Positions 7,562-17,100 of a DNA stretch of 64,000 bases are shown one piece after another. The position numbers and the translations under genes were made by a program. The stretch comes from Bacteroidales bacterium (GTDB lineage: Bacteria > Bacteroidota > Bacteroidia > Bacteroidales > Muribaculaceae): NCBI GenBank assembly GCA_004557825.1, contig SFFL01000002.1:89535-153534 (forward strand), read 5' to 3'. Each line of letters begins with the position of its first letter. Within the stretch, counting starts at the first letter, position 1. The notes under the pieces were generated by a model, which ran no database searches, was not told the origin of the DNA, and worked only from the letters and a program-made list of their open reading frames with translations.

Positions 7562-9628
7562 ATGTCAGCACTCGAACAAATCCGACAGAGGCCCATCCTC
7601 ATTATTTCGATTCTGGGTATCGCGCTTCTGTTGTTCATCCTCACCGCGGTCGATAACCCCGGCGAGCTTTTCACCGACTCTCACACTGTGGCTGAAGTTG
7701 ACGGCCAGAAAATCGACTACATGGAATTCCAGCGCCGCGTGGAGCAGCAGTCGGAGCAGATGCGTCAGCAGGGCCACACCGACATCGACAACAACCGCAT
7801 GCAGGCCCAGGTGCTCCAACAGATGGTCAACCAGCTCCTCCTCAAAGAGGAATTCAAAGACCTCGGCCTCGTCGTTACCGACAATGAGCTTTCAAAAGCC
7901 ATGCTCGGCGACGCTCCCCACCCCTCGGTAGTGCGTATGGTGCAGCAGTTCGGATTCCCCTCAGCTCAGGAGCTTTACGACTACGCATTCAACTCCAACA
8001 AGTACGGCCTCCAGCCCGACCAGGCCCGCCAGCTCCAGGATGCCTGGACTGCCCTGGAAAAGAACACCGAAGATATGATGCTCAGCGAGAAATTCAACTC
8101 GCTCTTCGCAGGTGCCCTCACCGCCAACAAGCTCGACGCTAAGGCTTACTACGATGACAACGCTTCTACTTCGACCATCGCCTACGCACGCAAGGACCTC
8201 TCCTCGCTGCCCGACGACCAGTTCAAGCCCTCCGAAGCCGACATCAACGAGCTCTACAACAGCGAGAAAAACCGCTTCCGCATCGACGAGGATCAGTATC
8301 TCATCGACTACATCACAGTCGACGTAGTTCCCTCCAAGGAAGACATCGCCGCTGCTCAGGCCGATGTGAACAAGGCTCTCGCTCAGCTGAAAGTAACCCC
8401 CGGCACCGAAGCCCTCACCGGCAACTCCAAATTCTACGTCGACCGCGTTTCCGCTCCCAAGAGCAAGCTCGAAGGTGGCCTCAGCCGCGCCCTCGACCGC
8501 ATCCTCGCCGACAGCGTAGTCACCGTCTCCAACTTCGACAACCAGTTCGTGCTGGCCAAGCTCCTCGGTGTCACCAACAACGTCGACTCTGTGCTCCTCG
8601 ACATGGCCGTCTTCGCTGAAAACGCCCCCGTCGACTCAGTGCTCGCCAAGCTCAACGGCGGCAGCCGCCCCGCCGACCTCGGCGAAAAGCTCATCGCCCA
8701 GAGCCAGGATTCAGTATGGATCTCGCTCATCGATCCCCAGCTGGCTATGATTAAAGACGACATCAACGCTGCCGCCGACGGTCAGTACTTCACCAGCAAG
8801 AACAATCCCGGTGTGGCTATGAAGGTGCGCAGCCGTCGTGCTCCCGTCACCATCTACGACATCGCCAAAATCACCTACGACGTCATCCCCTCCAACGCCA
8901 CCGTCAACAAGCTCAACTCCGACTTCCGCAACTTCCTGGCCACCAACGACACCCCCGAGAAATTCGCTGCTGCCGCTCCTAAAGCCGGATACAACGTAAT
9001 GGAAGGCGTAGTCACCCCCTCCACCCTCGGCATCGGCTCCATCCAGGACACCCGCAACGCCGCCAAGTGGACCATCGACAACAAAAAAGGCGCCGTGAGC
9101 GGTGTATTCTCCAACGATAACGACTCCCGCCTCATCGCCGTAGCCGTGAAAGACGTTTACGACGGCGACTTCATCCCCGCCTCCAACACCCGCGTTCACG
9201 AATACCTTGAAAATAAGGTACGCGCACGTATGAAAGGCGAAAAACTCGTAGCCGACTACAAAGGCAAAGCCAAAGACATCGCCGGATACGCCGCAGCTAT
9301 GAAAGTCAGCGTCGACACCACCACCGTCACCTTCGGCCAGCCCATGGTACAAGGCTTCGCTCCCTTCCAGGCAGCCCTCAACGCCAATGTTGCCGTAGCA
9401 AAGCAAGGCCAGCTCGTAGGGCCCATCGCCCTCGACGACGCCGTGATTGTCTTCAACGTAACGAAGATCGACAAGACCGCCCGCCCCTTCGACTACACCA
9501 ACGACGCCATGGCCTACAACCAGCGTGAAGGCGCAGCCATCCTCCAGCGCTCCCTTCCCGCCATCCTCCTCGGCAACAAGAAAGTCGACAACCGCATCCA
9601 GAAATTCTACTCCGCCGACGCCCGCTAA
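7562..9628 (+). CDS. PpiD-like membrane-anchored periplasmic folding factor (SurA N-terminal domain)
   Basis: The 688-residue protein has a short cytoplasmic start, one membrane anchor at about residues 12-29 and a long periplasmic part. Residues 40-170 (VAEVDGQKIDYMEFQRRVEQ and onward) look like the SurA/PpiD chaperone N-domain. The middle and C-terminal parts have the length and helical character of a duplicated parvulin region, but I cannot point to a clear parvulin active site, so isomerase activity is uncertain. Family members help newly exported proteins fold at the inner membrane. It is a single-gene unit with its own promoter and a strong terminator 150 bp downstream. Confidence 0.87.
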   Translation: MSALEQIRQRPILIISILGIALLLFILTAVDNPGELFTDSHTVAEVDGQKIDYMEFQRRVEQQSEQMRQQGHTDIDNNRMQAQVLQQMVNQLLLKEEFKDLGLVVTDNELSKAMLGDAPHPSVVRMVQQFGFPSAQELYDYAFNSNKYGLQPDQARQLQDAWTALEKNTEDMMLSEKFNSLFAGALTANKLDAKAYYDDNASTSTIAYARKDLSSLPDDQFKPSEADINELYNSEKNRFRIDEDQYLIDYITVDVVPSKEDIAAAQADVNKALAQLKVTPGTEALTGNSKFYVDRVSAPKSKLEGGLSRALDRILADSVVTVSNFDNQFVLAKLLGVTNNVDSVLLDMAVFAENAPVDSVLAKLNGGSRPADLGEKLIAQSQDSVWISLIDPQLAMIKDDINAAADGQYFTSKNNPGVAMKVRSRRAPVTIYDIAKITYDVIPSNATVNKLNSDFRNFLATNDTPEKFAAAAPKAGYNVMEGVVTPSTLGIGSIQDTRNAAKWTIDNKKGAVSGVFSNDNDSRLIAVAVKDVYDGDFIPASNTRVHEYLENKVRARMKGEKLVADYKGKAKDIAGYAAAMKVSVDTTTVTFGQPMVQGFAPFQAALNANVAVAKQGQLVGPIALDDAVIVFNVTKIDKTARPFDYTNDAMAYNQREGAAILQRSLPAILLGNKKVDNRIQKFYSADAR

Positions 9629-9778
9629 TCCCCGCGCCCGCCCGGCTCGGCCCCGGCGCCTCGCCTGCAGCCCCGGCTTCTCACCACTGTTCAGCCTGCA
9701 GCCCAGCCAGCCGCCCGGCAAAGTAGATAAATCGTATATTGCGTATAATTCGTATATTGCGTATAAATCGCATAATGC

Positions 9779-9821
9779 AAAAACAAGCAAGGCCGCCCAA
9801 TGCGCGGCCTTGCTTGTTTTT
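9779..9821. terminator. Bidirectional terminator between convergent genes
   Basis: The perfect 18-bp arms (AAAAACAAGCAAGGCCGC and its complement) enclose a 7-nt loop. The A-tract on the left and T-tract on the right allow termination from both sides. It serves the rightward ppiD-like gene and could serve the leftward DUF4434 gene. Confidence 0.85.
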
Positions 9822-9830
9822 GCACCTGCC

Positions 9831-9875
9831 TTCGGGCATGCGCCCTCAGCACTGTGTTGAGGGCGCATGCCCGAA
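9831..9875. repeat. 45-nt palindromic element, copy 1
   Basis: Perfect 18-bp arms (TTCGGGCATGCGCCCTCA and its complement) flank a 9-nt loop. A second copy of the same length lies at 26682-26726. No T-tract follows, so it is not a standard terminator. Confidence 0.85.
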
Positions 9876-9926
9876 ATGGAGCATCCCCGCCTGCTGCCCT
9901 ACCAGCGCAGCCCCTCCTTTTCTCCG

Positions 9927-9945
9927 GCCTTCCGAAGCGGAAGGC
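9927..9945. repeat. GCCTTCCGAAGCGGAAGGC palindrome
   Basis: This short inverted repeat is matched by GCCTTCCGCTTCGGAAGGC at 32894-32912. At both places it sits next to a TCCTGTTCTCCTG element, so the two form a composite unit. Confidence 0.7.
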
Positions 9946-9956
9946 AGCGCGGCGCA

Positions 9957-9976
9957 GCCTCCTGTTCTCCTGTCTT
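9957..9976. repeat. TCCTGTTCTCCTG element, family E
   Basis: GCCTCCTGTTCTCCTGTCTT. The core recurs at 30168-30187, 32878-32898, 32925-32946 and 54232-54253, always between genes. Confidence 0.7.
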
Positions 9977-9984
9977 TTGCTATG

Positions 9985-10020
9985 CGCATTATGCATTCTG
10001 CATTACGCATTGAGCATTAT
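9985..10020. repeat. GCATT-type tandem array, family D
   Basis: Five GCATT units separated by 2-4 bases run up to the stop codon of the DUF4434 gene. Similar arrays are at 41232-41260 and 54022-54056. Confidence 0.7.
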
Positions 10021-11132
10021 GCCTGGCGGGGGATGCCCATGTATTCGAGGTAGCGGTTGTAGAGGTTGCCGGCCTGGAGATAGGCCGACTGCGGGCTCAT
10101 GAAGTGGCTGAACTCAAAGGTGATAGCCTTGTCGTAGCCGGCGCGTTTGGCGGCCTCAAGCTTCATGCGCAGCTTCTCAAACTTGATGGGGAAGAAACGG
10201 ATAGGCATATCGCGGTCGAAAGTCTCGGCGTTGGTCCAGCACTTGATGCCATATTTGTCGGCCAGCTTCTTGTTCACCTCGAAGAAAGCGTCAAGCTCAT
10301 CATAGTCGATGTGCCCGTCCTGGAAAGCGCAGGCGTCGACCACCTCGTGGATGCCGTCGAAAATCTCGTTCCATTCCTTTTCGTGCTCCTGCACGCTCAC
10401 AGCGTCCTCCTTCGTGAGAGTATTGTCGGAGGAAAGCACAGCCTTCTTGCCATCCATAAACGGGGAAATGAACGTGGGCAGACCCCCGGAGAGGTCCTTG
10501 CACAGCTTACCCATCTTTACAAACGACTCGATGGCGCCCTTTGTGGCGCGGCTGATTTCGCAGCTCAGATACCAACCGCCGAATGCGGGATAGTGGCCGT
10601 AGCGCTTCCACGCCTCCTCAATCACGTGAAGGTTGTCCTCGGTCATAATGCTGATATCCTTGTCGGGCACAAGACCGCCAAGGTCGTAGGTGCCGAACCA
10701 GAACTTCATGCCGTGGCGCTCGGCCAGACGCAGGAACATATCCACCAGATCCACGTGCGGCATATAAGCATTGTGCTTCTTCATCAGATACTCCGACGGA
10801 TAAGCCGTAAATTTGCGCAGACCGCAGCGGATGAGGATCACATCCTTAATGCCGCAAGACTTCATGTGGCGGAAGTCGGCATCCCATTCGGCCTCGCCCC
10901 AGTTCTGGTGCGGGATATCGTAGGAAATTTCATCGAGGAACGTACCGGTGATGGGCAGACCCAGACCGCGGGGCGTCACCGTGGGATACCCGCCGGTGAG
11001 CGACGCGCCGCCGGGCGAGGCGGCCACGGCTGCGGCAGCGGTTTTATCATCAACAGCCAGGGCGCCTGCGGGGAGAGCGAGCGCCGAAGCACCGAGAGCA
11101 ATTTTCTTTAGAAAGCCTCTTCTGTTTTCCAT
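10017..11132 (-). CDS. DUF4434-type TIM-barrel protein with Tat signal
   Basis: The 371-residue protein begins with a twin-arginine signal (NRRGFLKKIALGASALALPAGA), so it is probably exported folded. The mature part has the look of a glycosidase-like (beta/alpha)8 barrel: PITGTFLDEISYDIPHQNWGEAEWDADF, then FWFGTYDLGG, GWYLSCEIS and WTNAETF strands ending in acidic residues. This fits the DUF4434 family, whose activity is not established as far as I know. It is divergent from the fimbrillin-like gene at the left edge of PUL 1. The ATG start at 11132 is preferred over a TTG two codons earlier. Confidence 0.75.
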   Translation of the reverse strand: MENRRGFLKKIALGASALALPAGALAVDDKTAAAAVAASPGGASLTGGYPTVTPRGLGLPITGTFLDEISYDIPHQNWGEAEWDADFRHMKSCGIKDVILIRCGLRKFTAYPSEYLMKKHNAYMPHVDLVDMFLRLAERHGMKFWFGTYDLGGLVPDKDISIMTEDNLHVIEEAWKRYGHYPAFGGWYLSCEISRATKGAIESFVKMGKLCKDLSGGLPTFISPFMDGKKAVLSSDNTLTKEDAVSVQEHEKEWNEIFDGIHEVVDACAFQDGHIDYDELDAFFEVNKKLADKYGIKCWTNAETFDRDMPIRFFPIKFEKLRMKLEAAKRAGYDKAITFEFSHFMSPQSAYLQAGNLYNRYLEYMGIPRQA

Positions 11133-11276
11133 TTGCAAGATTTATAGTAGTGAATAAATGATAGTTACAGATTGGATACATTAATGGCCATTTTGGCGCG
11201 GGAGGGCGCGTTTTCGCCTATTCCCATATACGCTTTTCGGCCGATTCCAATATAAGAGTATTGTGCCCCGGAAAAG

Positions 11277-11340
11277 CTACTCAAATTATTTTGAATTTTT
11301 TTGCAAAAATGTGAGTAGGTTTTTGCCATTTAACTACTCA
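11277..11340. promoter_or_regulatory. CTACTCA inverted/direct repeats, candidate operator
   Basis: CTACTCA (11277-11283), its complement TGAGTAG (11312-11318) and CTACTCA again (11334-11340) sit in the 261-bp divergent spacer. The spacing from copy 1 to copy 2 is about 35 bp and from copy 2 to copy 3 about 22 bp. They lie 54 bp or more upstream of the fimbrillin-like gene. Role inferred from position and symmetry only. Confidence 0.4.
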
Positions 11341-11393
11341 TAAGCACAGAGTCCGCAAAATTAACCACATTTAACTTTAAAACTGTTTTACAC

Positions 11394-12965
11394 ATGAAAA
11401 AAATGCTTCCCCTTCTTGGGGTACTGGCTGCCGGCGCACTTTGCTCCTGCTCCAGCGACGAGCCCGCAGGCGCCAACCGCACCCCGGAAAATGTAATCAA
11501 GGTGGTCACCGATGTGCAGCCAATCTCTCGTGCCGGCCACGCCACCGAAACACTTAAGGAATTCGGTCTTACCATCTCCGGCGCCGAGGCCACCCTCTAC
11601 GCCAACAAGAAGCTCACCGGCGACGCTATCGGCGGATGGAACACCGACGAAACAATGTACTGGGACGACCAGGAGGCCGCTCATACAATCATCGCATACG
11701 CACCTTATATCGACGGCACCCTCGACGACAAGAGTGTCATCGACGTGAAAGTCCTTGAGGACCAGACCACCGAAGAAGCCGTGATGGCTTCCGACTTCAT
11801 CGCTATGAAGAAAGTCGGCTTTGTGCCCGCCACCGGCCTTGTCAACGGCAACCTGCCCGTGTCGATGGCCCACATGCTCGCCAAGGTCTACCTCGAAATC
11901 ACCTATCCCGACGCATATAAGAAGGAAGGTGTGAACCCCGTGACCAACGTGGCAGTTAACGGTATGCTCACCGCAGCCAAGTTTGACTTCGGCGCATTCG
12001 ACGGCACAAACTCCACCCTGGCTCTCAACGCCAACGCCACCCCCACCGCCATCAAGCCTCTGGCTACCAGCCACGCCAACACCACCGCTACCTACGAGTT
12101 CATCGCCATTCCCCAGACCCAAAGCTCGGTTGGCGTAAGCTTCAAGATCGCCGATACCCCCTATGTATGGGATTACAGCGGTCTGAACCTCGAAGGCGGC
12201 AAAGCCTACACCATCAAGCTCAACATCACCTCCACAGGCGTTAACCTGGGCGGCGACGTCAACGTAGGCGACTGGGAAGACGGCGAGGAAATCGGCGGCA
12301 GCGCTACCGAGAAGCCCGAACCCTTTACCGTAACCGACATCAACGACCGCACCGCATGGCAAGTCCTCTGGGGCACATGCCAGTTCCCCGGCTATGGCAC
12401 GTTCAGCAACCTCTTCGACAACGACCTCGAATCATCCTGGTTCTCTCACTACAACGAGGGCGAGAAAGATGGCGACTGGGTAATGTCTTACACTGCCGGC
12501 GATGCTCTCGCTATCATCGATATGCAGGAAGCCAACTGGGTGGCTGGCTTCGGCTTCCGTACCGGCTATCCCGATGTGATTCCCCAGCGTGTTGAGCTTT
12601 ACGTCACCACCGACGCTGTGGACACCAACGTTATCACCGACGAAGAGCGCAACAAGATGAACAATGGTTTCGACTTCGTGCGCGACAAGGATGCTTACTT
12701 AGCCTTTGTAGACAAAGTAAATCAAGCTCAGGCAGCTTACGACTGGAAGCTTGTCGGCGCAATCGACTGCGAATTTGATTTTGTTCAAAACATCAAGACT
12801 CTCGACCTCACTGAAGAGCAGCTCGCCAAGAAACTGGCCGGTCGCTACCTGAAGCTGGTAGTAAAATACTACCCCCACTCTGTCAACGATATGGGTCGTG
12901 CGGGTCTCCGCGAACTCTTCGTCAAGAAGGTGAGCAAGCAGGACGGCAAGCCCGTAGTTCTCTGA
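11394..12965 (+). CDS. Surface lipoprotein: fimbrillin-like N-domain plus F5/8C-like C-domain
   Basis: The 523-residue protein has a lipobox ending at Cys19 (LCSC). Residues about 35-300 resemble the Bacteroidales fimbrillin/Mfa-like fold (VQPISRAGHATETLKEFGLTI, DDQEAAHTIIAYAPY). Residues about 310-523 resemble a galactose-binding (F5/8 type C, DUF4361-like) domain. The same kind of C-terminal domain, with matching segments (the ‘..DRT.W.V..GT’ start, DVIPQRVELYVTT, RYLKLVV), ends the PUL 1 lipoprotein at 19508-21094. A glycan-binding cell-surface role is inferred. A hairpin terminator downstream separates it from fecR, so it is its own transcript. Confidence 0.72.
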   Translation: MKKMLPLLGVLAAGALCSCSSDEPAGANRTPENVIKVVTDVQPISRAGHATETLKEFGLTISGAEATLYANKKLTGDAIGGWNTDETMYWDDQEAAHTIIAYAPYIDGTLDDKSVIDVKVLEDQTTEEAVMASDFIAMKKVGFVPATGLVNGNLPVSMAHMLAKVYLEITYPDAYKKEGVNPVTNVAVNGMLTAAKFDFGAFDGTNSTLALNANATPTAIKPLATSHANTTATYEFIAIPQTQSSVGVSFKIADTPYVWDYSGLNLEGGKAYTIKLNITSTGVNLGGDVNVGDWEDGEEIGGSATEKPEPFTVTDINDRTAWQVLWGTCQFPGYGTFSNLFDNDLESSWFSHYNEGEKDGDWVMSYTAGDALAIIDMQEANWVAGFGFRTGYPDVIPQRVELYVTTDAVDTNVITDEERNKMNNGFDFVRDKDAYLAFVDKVNQAQAAYDWKLVGAIDCEFDFVQNIKTLDLTEEQLAKKLAGRYLKLVVKYYPHSVNDMGRAGLRELFVKKVSKQDGKPVVL

Positions 12966-12996
12966 ATAGACAAGTTTTAAGATAAAAGATTGTGAT

Positions 12997-13048
12997 ACCG
13001 GCGCGCCGAGAAAGCGCGTCAGCGCACCCCCCTCGACGCGCCGGTTTT
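12997..13048 (+). terminator. Hairpin terminator between the fimbrillin-like gene and fecR
   Basis: ACCGGCGCGCCGAG pairs with CTCGACGCGCCGGT (one mismatch) over a 21-nt loop and is followed by TTTT. It lies 32 bp after the upstream stop codon. Confidence 0.65.
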
Positions 13049-13081
13049 CCCCCTTAACGTAAAAATCAATTCACCCCCGGA

Positions 13082-14152
13082 ATGGACAATGTTAAGCTTA
13101 CCGAACTGATACGTTTGCTATGCAGCCGGGAGATTAAAGTTCCCGACAATCTGGTAGAGCAACAGTGGCACGGAGTGATGCATCGCAGCAACATTCTGCG
13201 CAGCATCCTGCGCCGCCGCAACGTGCGCATCGGAGCCGCAGCCATTGCCACCGGGATCGTGTTCCTGGCCGGCGCCCTGATGTTCTTCAGCCGCCAGCAG
13301 GGTCAGCTCTTACCCGCCGAAGATATTGAATTTTACGCTCTGCACACTGCTCCCGCTTCGGAGACCGACTTCACCGGCAACACCCGACTGCGTGTAAAGG
13401 AAAGTGAAGAAATCGAGGTAAGCGCCACAAGGGCCAACTTCGACTACTCCTCCGGCTCAATCGTCTCCGACGCCGACACCATCGCACGCGGCGCCTCAAG
13501 CGCTCCCGGCCAGTACAACCAGCTGATAGTGCCCTGCGGCAAACACGCCAGCCTGAAGCTCAACGACGGCACGGTGATTCACGTCAACTCCCACTCCCGT
13601 GTGGTCTATCCGGCCGACTTCCGTGTAGGCAACCGGGAAATATTCCTCGAAGGCGAAGCTTACTTTGATGTGGCCCACGACGCCAACCGCCCCCTCACAG
13701 TGCATACCTCGCGCTGCAAGGTGTGTGTGCTCGGCACCGCATTCAACGTCTGCGCCTACCCATCGGCCAAGAGCGACGACATTGCCCTCGCCCGCGGCTC
13801 GGTAAGGGTGGAGCAGCACAACAGCCGCCGCACTCTCTCCCCCGGCCAGCTCGTCTCGGCCGGTGAAAACTCCCTCTCCGATGTCGCTAACGTCGACATA
13901 AGCCAATACACCTGCTGGATGAACAACTATCTCATCTGCAACAACAAGCAGCTCGATGAGATCTTCGACCGGCTCCACTACATCTATGGTGTGGATTTTG
14001 TAACACCCGACGGACTCCAAAACATAAAGATTTCCGGCAAGCTCGACCTGCGCGAGTCGCTCGTCGACGTGCTTGATATCCTCAATTACTCTATCCCGCT
14101 GAACTTCACACTGAAAGGTAACACCGTCAACGTAACAAGGCGTAACGTCTGA
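13082..14152 (+). CDS. FecR-family anti-sigma factor
   Basis: The 356-residue protein has a cytoplasmic N-terminus (about residues 1-55), one membrane span (about 58-80, GAAAIATGIVFLAGALMFF) and a periplasmic FecR domain. That domain contains LKLNDGTVIHVNSHSRVVYPADF and GEAYFDVAHDANRPLTVHTSRCKVCVLGTAFNVCAY. It ends in a DUF4974-like domain (LDEIFDRLHYIYGVDF). Such proteins hold an ECF sigma factor at the membrane until an STN-domain SusC signals that substrate is present. That SusC follows 9 bp downstream. Unusually, no sigma gene sits immediately upstream; the only one nearby is at 29574. Confidence 0.92.
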   Translation: MDNVKLTELIRLLCSREIKVPDNLVEQQWHGVMHRSNILRSILRRRNVRIGAAAIATGIVFLAGALMFFSRQQGQLLPAEDIEFYALHTAPASETDFTGNTRLRVKESEEIEVSATRANFDYSSGSIVSDADTIARGASSAPGQYNQLIVPCGKHASLKLNDGTVIHVNSHSRVVYPADFRVGNREIFLEGEAYFDVAHDANRPLTVHTSRCKVCVLGTAFNVCAYPSAKSDDIALARGSVRVEQHNSRRTLSPGQLVSAGENSLSDVANVDISQYTCWMNNYLICNNKQLDEIFDRLHYIYGVDFVTPDGLQNIKISGKLDLRESLVDVLDILNYSIPLNFTLKGNTVNVTRRNV

Positions 14153-14161
14153 AAACCAATC

Positions 14162-17100
14162 ATGAAAAATTTACTCAAATCCTTCCTTATAATCATTATT
14201 CTACTGGGGACAGCCCCTCTGCCTCTGCAGGCTCAGCCTGACAGGCAGCAGGTGGCCCCGCCCAATGTGACCGTCTCCGCCGACAATCTCTCGGTAAAGG
14301 ATGTGCTCGACAAAATCGAAAAGCAGTCAGGGTATATTTTCGTATACCAGAAAGGCTCGGTCGACACCTCCCGCAAAGTGTCGGTGAATCTGGTCAAGAA
14401 AAGCATCGACGATGTGCTCAAAGAGCTCTTCGCCGATACCAACGTGGAGTGGAGCATCAAAGACCGCCAGGTGATGCTCCGCCAGAAAGCCAAAAAGGAT
14501 GCGCCGGCTAAGGAGTCGGCAGCATCCAAAGGCCATAAACGCCACCTAACCGGTACAATTACCGACTCCGCTCTGGGCGAGCCGCTCATCGGAGCCTCGG
14601 TGATTGTGAAAGGCAAAAAGACCGGTACTACAACCGACATCGACGGTAACTACTCTATCGAAGTAGGCCCCAACGATGAAATCACGGTATCTTACGTAGG
14701 CTACTCGCCGCAGACCCTCGCCGTAGGCGACCTGGGTGTGCTCGATATAAAGATGTCGCCCGACGACAAGATGCTCTCCGAAGTAGTGGTAGTGGGCGCC
14801 GGCACACAGCAGAAAGTGTCGGTCACCGGCTCCATCGCATCGGTCAAAGGTGCCGAGCTGCGCGCTCCCTCCTCCTCTCTTACCTCCAACTTCGCAGGTA
14901 AGCTTGCAGGTGTGATCTCCAACACCACCTCCGGCGAACCCGGCTCCTCCAGCGAATTCTACATCCGCGGCGTGGGAACCTTCGGCGGCCGCGCCACTCC
15001 TCTGATTCTGCTCGACGACATCGAAATCTCCACCGCCGACCTCAACCGTCTGCCCGCCGAGTCGATCGCCAGCTTCTCGATTCTGAAGGATGCCTCCGCC
15101 ACCGCCATCTACGGTGCCCGCGGCGCCAACGGTGTCATGCTCATCACCACCAAGAAAGGTGAGGAGAACACCCGCGCCAAAATCAACGTCACCCTCGAAG
15201 CTTCTTTCCTCAAGCCGGTAAAGCGTGTGGAATATGTCGACGGTGCACGCTGGATGGAGATGTACAACGAAGCCCAGGTGGCCCGCACCCCTACCGCCAC
15301 CCCCAAGTATTCGCAGGACGCCATCAACTACACCCGCAGCGGCGTAAACCCTTACGTTTACCCCAATGTCGACTGGTATGACCTGATGTTCAGCGACGCC
15401 ACCTACAACCAGCGCGCCAACGTCAACCTCACCGGCGGCGGCTCGAAGGTGACTTATTACATGGCCCTCCAGATCAACCACGACTCCGGTATTCTCAAGG
15501 TGCCCGAAACCTACAGCTTCGATTCCAACATCAACGACTGGAACTATATCTTCCAGAACAATATCAGCTACAAGCCCACCTCAACCACTACCATCGACCT
15601 GCACCTCAACGCGCAGTTCGGCAACCGTCGCGGCCCGGGCACAAGCACTTCCGGCCTCTTCAACGCCGTATATATGACCAACCCGGTCTGCTTCCCCGCT
15701 TTCTTCCCCAATGAAAGCGACGTGAATCACATCCGCTTCGGCAACTCGGTGCTCACCGGCTCGCGCCTCAATATAAACCCCTATGCCGAGATGATGAAAT
15801 CCTACAAAGAGGTCAACTACTCCACCATCAACGCATCGCTCACCGGCAAACAGAAACTCGACTTCATCACCGAAGGCCTTGCTTTCTCGGTGCTCGTGAA
15901 TATGAAGAGCTACGCCGAGTCGAGCTACATCAACACCATCGATCCCTACTACTATCGCGTGATGCCCAACTCCTGGGATGCCTCCGACCCCGGCTTCTAT
16001 ATGACCGAGAGCCTCCAGAAAGGTACCGACTACATCGCTCAAGGCGGCATCAACCGCTACAGCGACCGCACTTTCTACCTCGACGCCCGCCTCACCTACA
16101 ACCGCCGCTTCAACAAGGACCACAACGTATCCGGTATGCTTATGTATATGATGCGTGAATTCCGCAGCGACGTGCTCCCCAACCGCAACCAGGGTCTGTC
16201 GGGCCGCTTCACCTACGATTACAAATACCGCTACCTGGCCGAGGTGAACTTCGGTTACAACGGTACCGAACGTCTCGACAAGGGTCACCGCTTTGAATTC
16301 TTCCCCGCCGTTTCGCTCGGCTGGGTGCCCTCCAACGAAACATGGTGGGAGCCGATGAGCAATTACATCAACCACCTGAAAGTCCGCGCATCCTACGGTC
16401 TGGTAGGTTCCGACGAAACAGGTCTGCTGGCCGGTGCCGCTCACTTCCTCTACCGCAATGAAATCATTATGAACGCCGGCGGCCCCTACTGGACCGGTCC
16501 CTATCACGGCGACGTGAGCGAGCAATACCGCCGCGGTCCCGGTTTCTCCCGCTTCGCTGTGGAGAATGCAGGCTGGGAAAGAGCCAAGAAGTTTGATATC
16601 GGTCTCGACATCGAGCTGTTCCGCGACCTGAGCATCACATTCGACTACTTCGACGACCGCCGCTCCAACATTCTGCAGAAGCGCAGCTCCTGGCCTGTAA
16701 TCCTCGGCTGGTGCAGCGCCACTCCCTGGGGCAACGTCGGCAAGGTGTCGAACCGAGGCTTCGAGCTGAGCGCCAACTGGACTCACCGCTTCAACGACGA
16801 CCTCTCCGTCGACCTCCGAGGCAACTTCACCTACACCGAGAACAAATATGTCTACAACGACGAGCCTGACTATCCCTACGTATGGCAGACCCGCACCGGC
16901 AAACCCCTCTCGGCCACCTACGGCTACATCGCCGACGGCCTCTTTGTCGACGAAGCCGACATCGCCAACTCCCCCTCGCAGCAGTCGCTCGGCTCCACCC
17001 CGATGCCCGGTGATATCAAGTACCGCGACATCGACGGCGACGGCATTATCACCGACCAGGATCAGGTGATGATCTCGAAATATGGACCCCAGCCCCGCAT

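Larger units (their letters stand above)
9629..10016. other. 388-bp spacer filled with stacked repeats and hairpins
   Basis: This spacer between two convergent genes holds, in order, a bidirectional terminator, a 45-nt palindrome, a 19-nt palindrome, a TCCTGTTCTCCTG element and a GCATT tandem array. A short TATATTGCGTATAA-type repeat at 9732-9775 precedes the terminator. No gene is seen. Confidence 0.8.

Noticed and set aside
7324..7674. 117-codon N-terminal extension of the MBOAT protein
   Set aside because: It is not hydrophobic, has no family similarity and crosses the ppiD promoter region.
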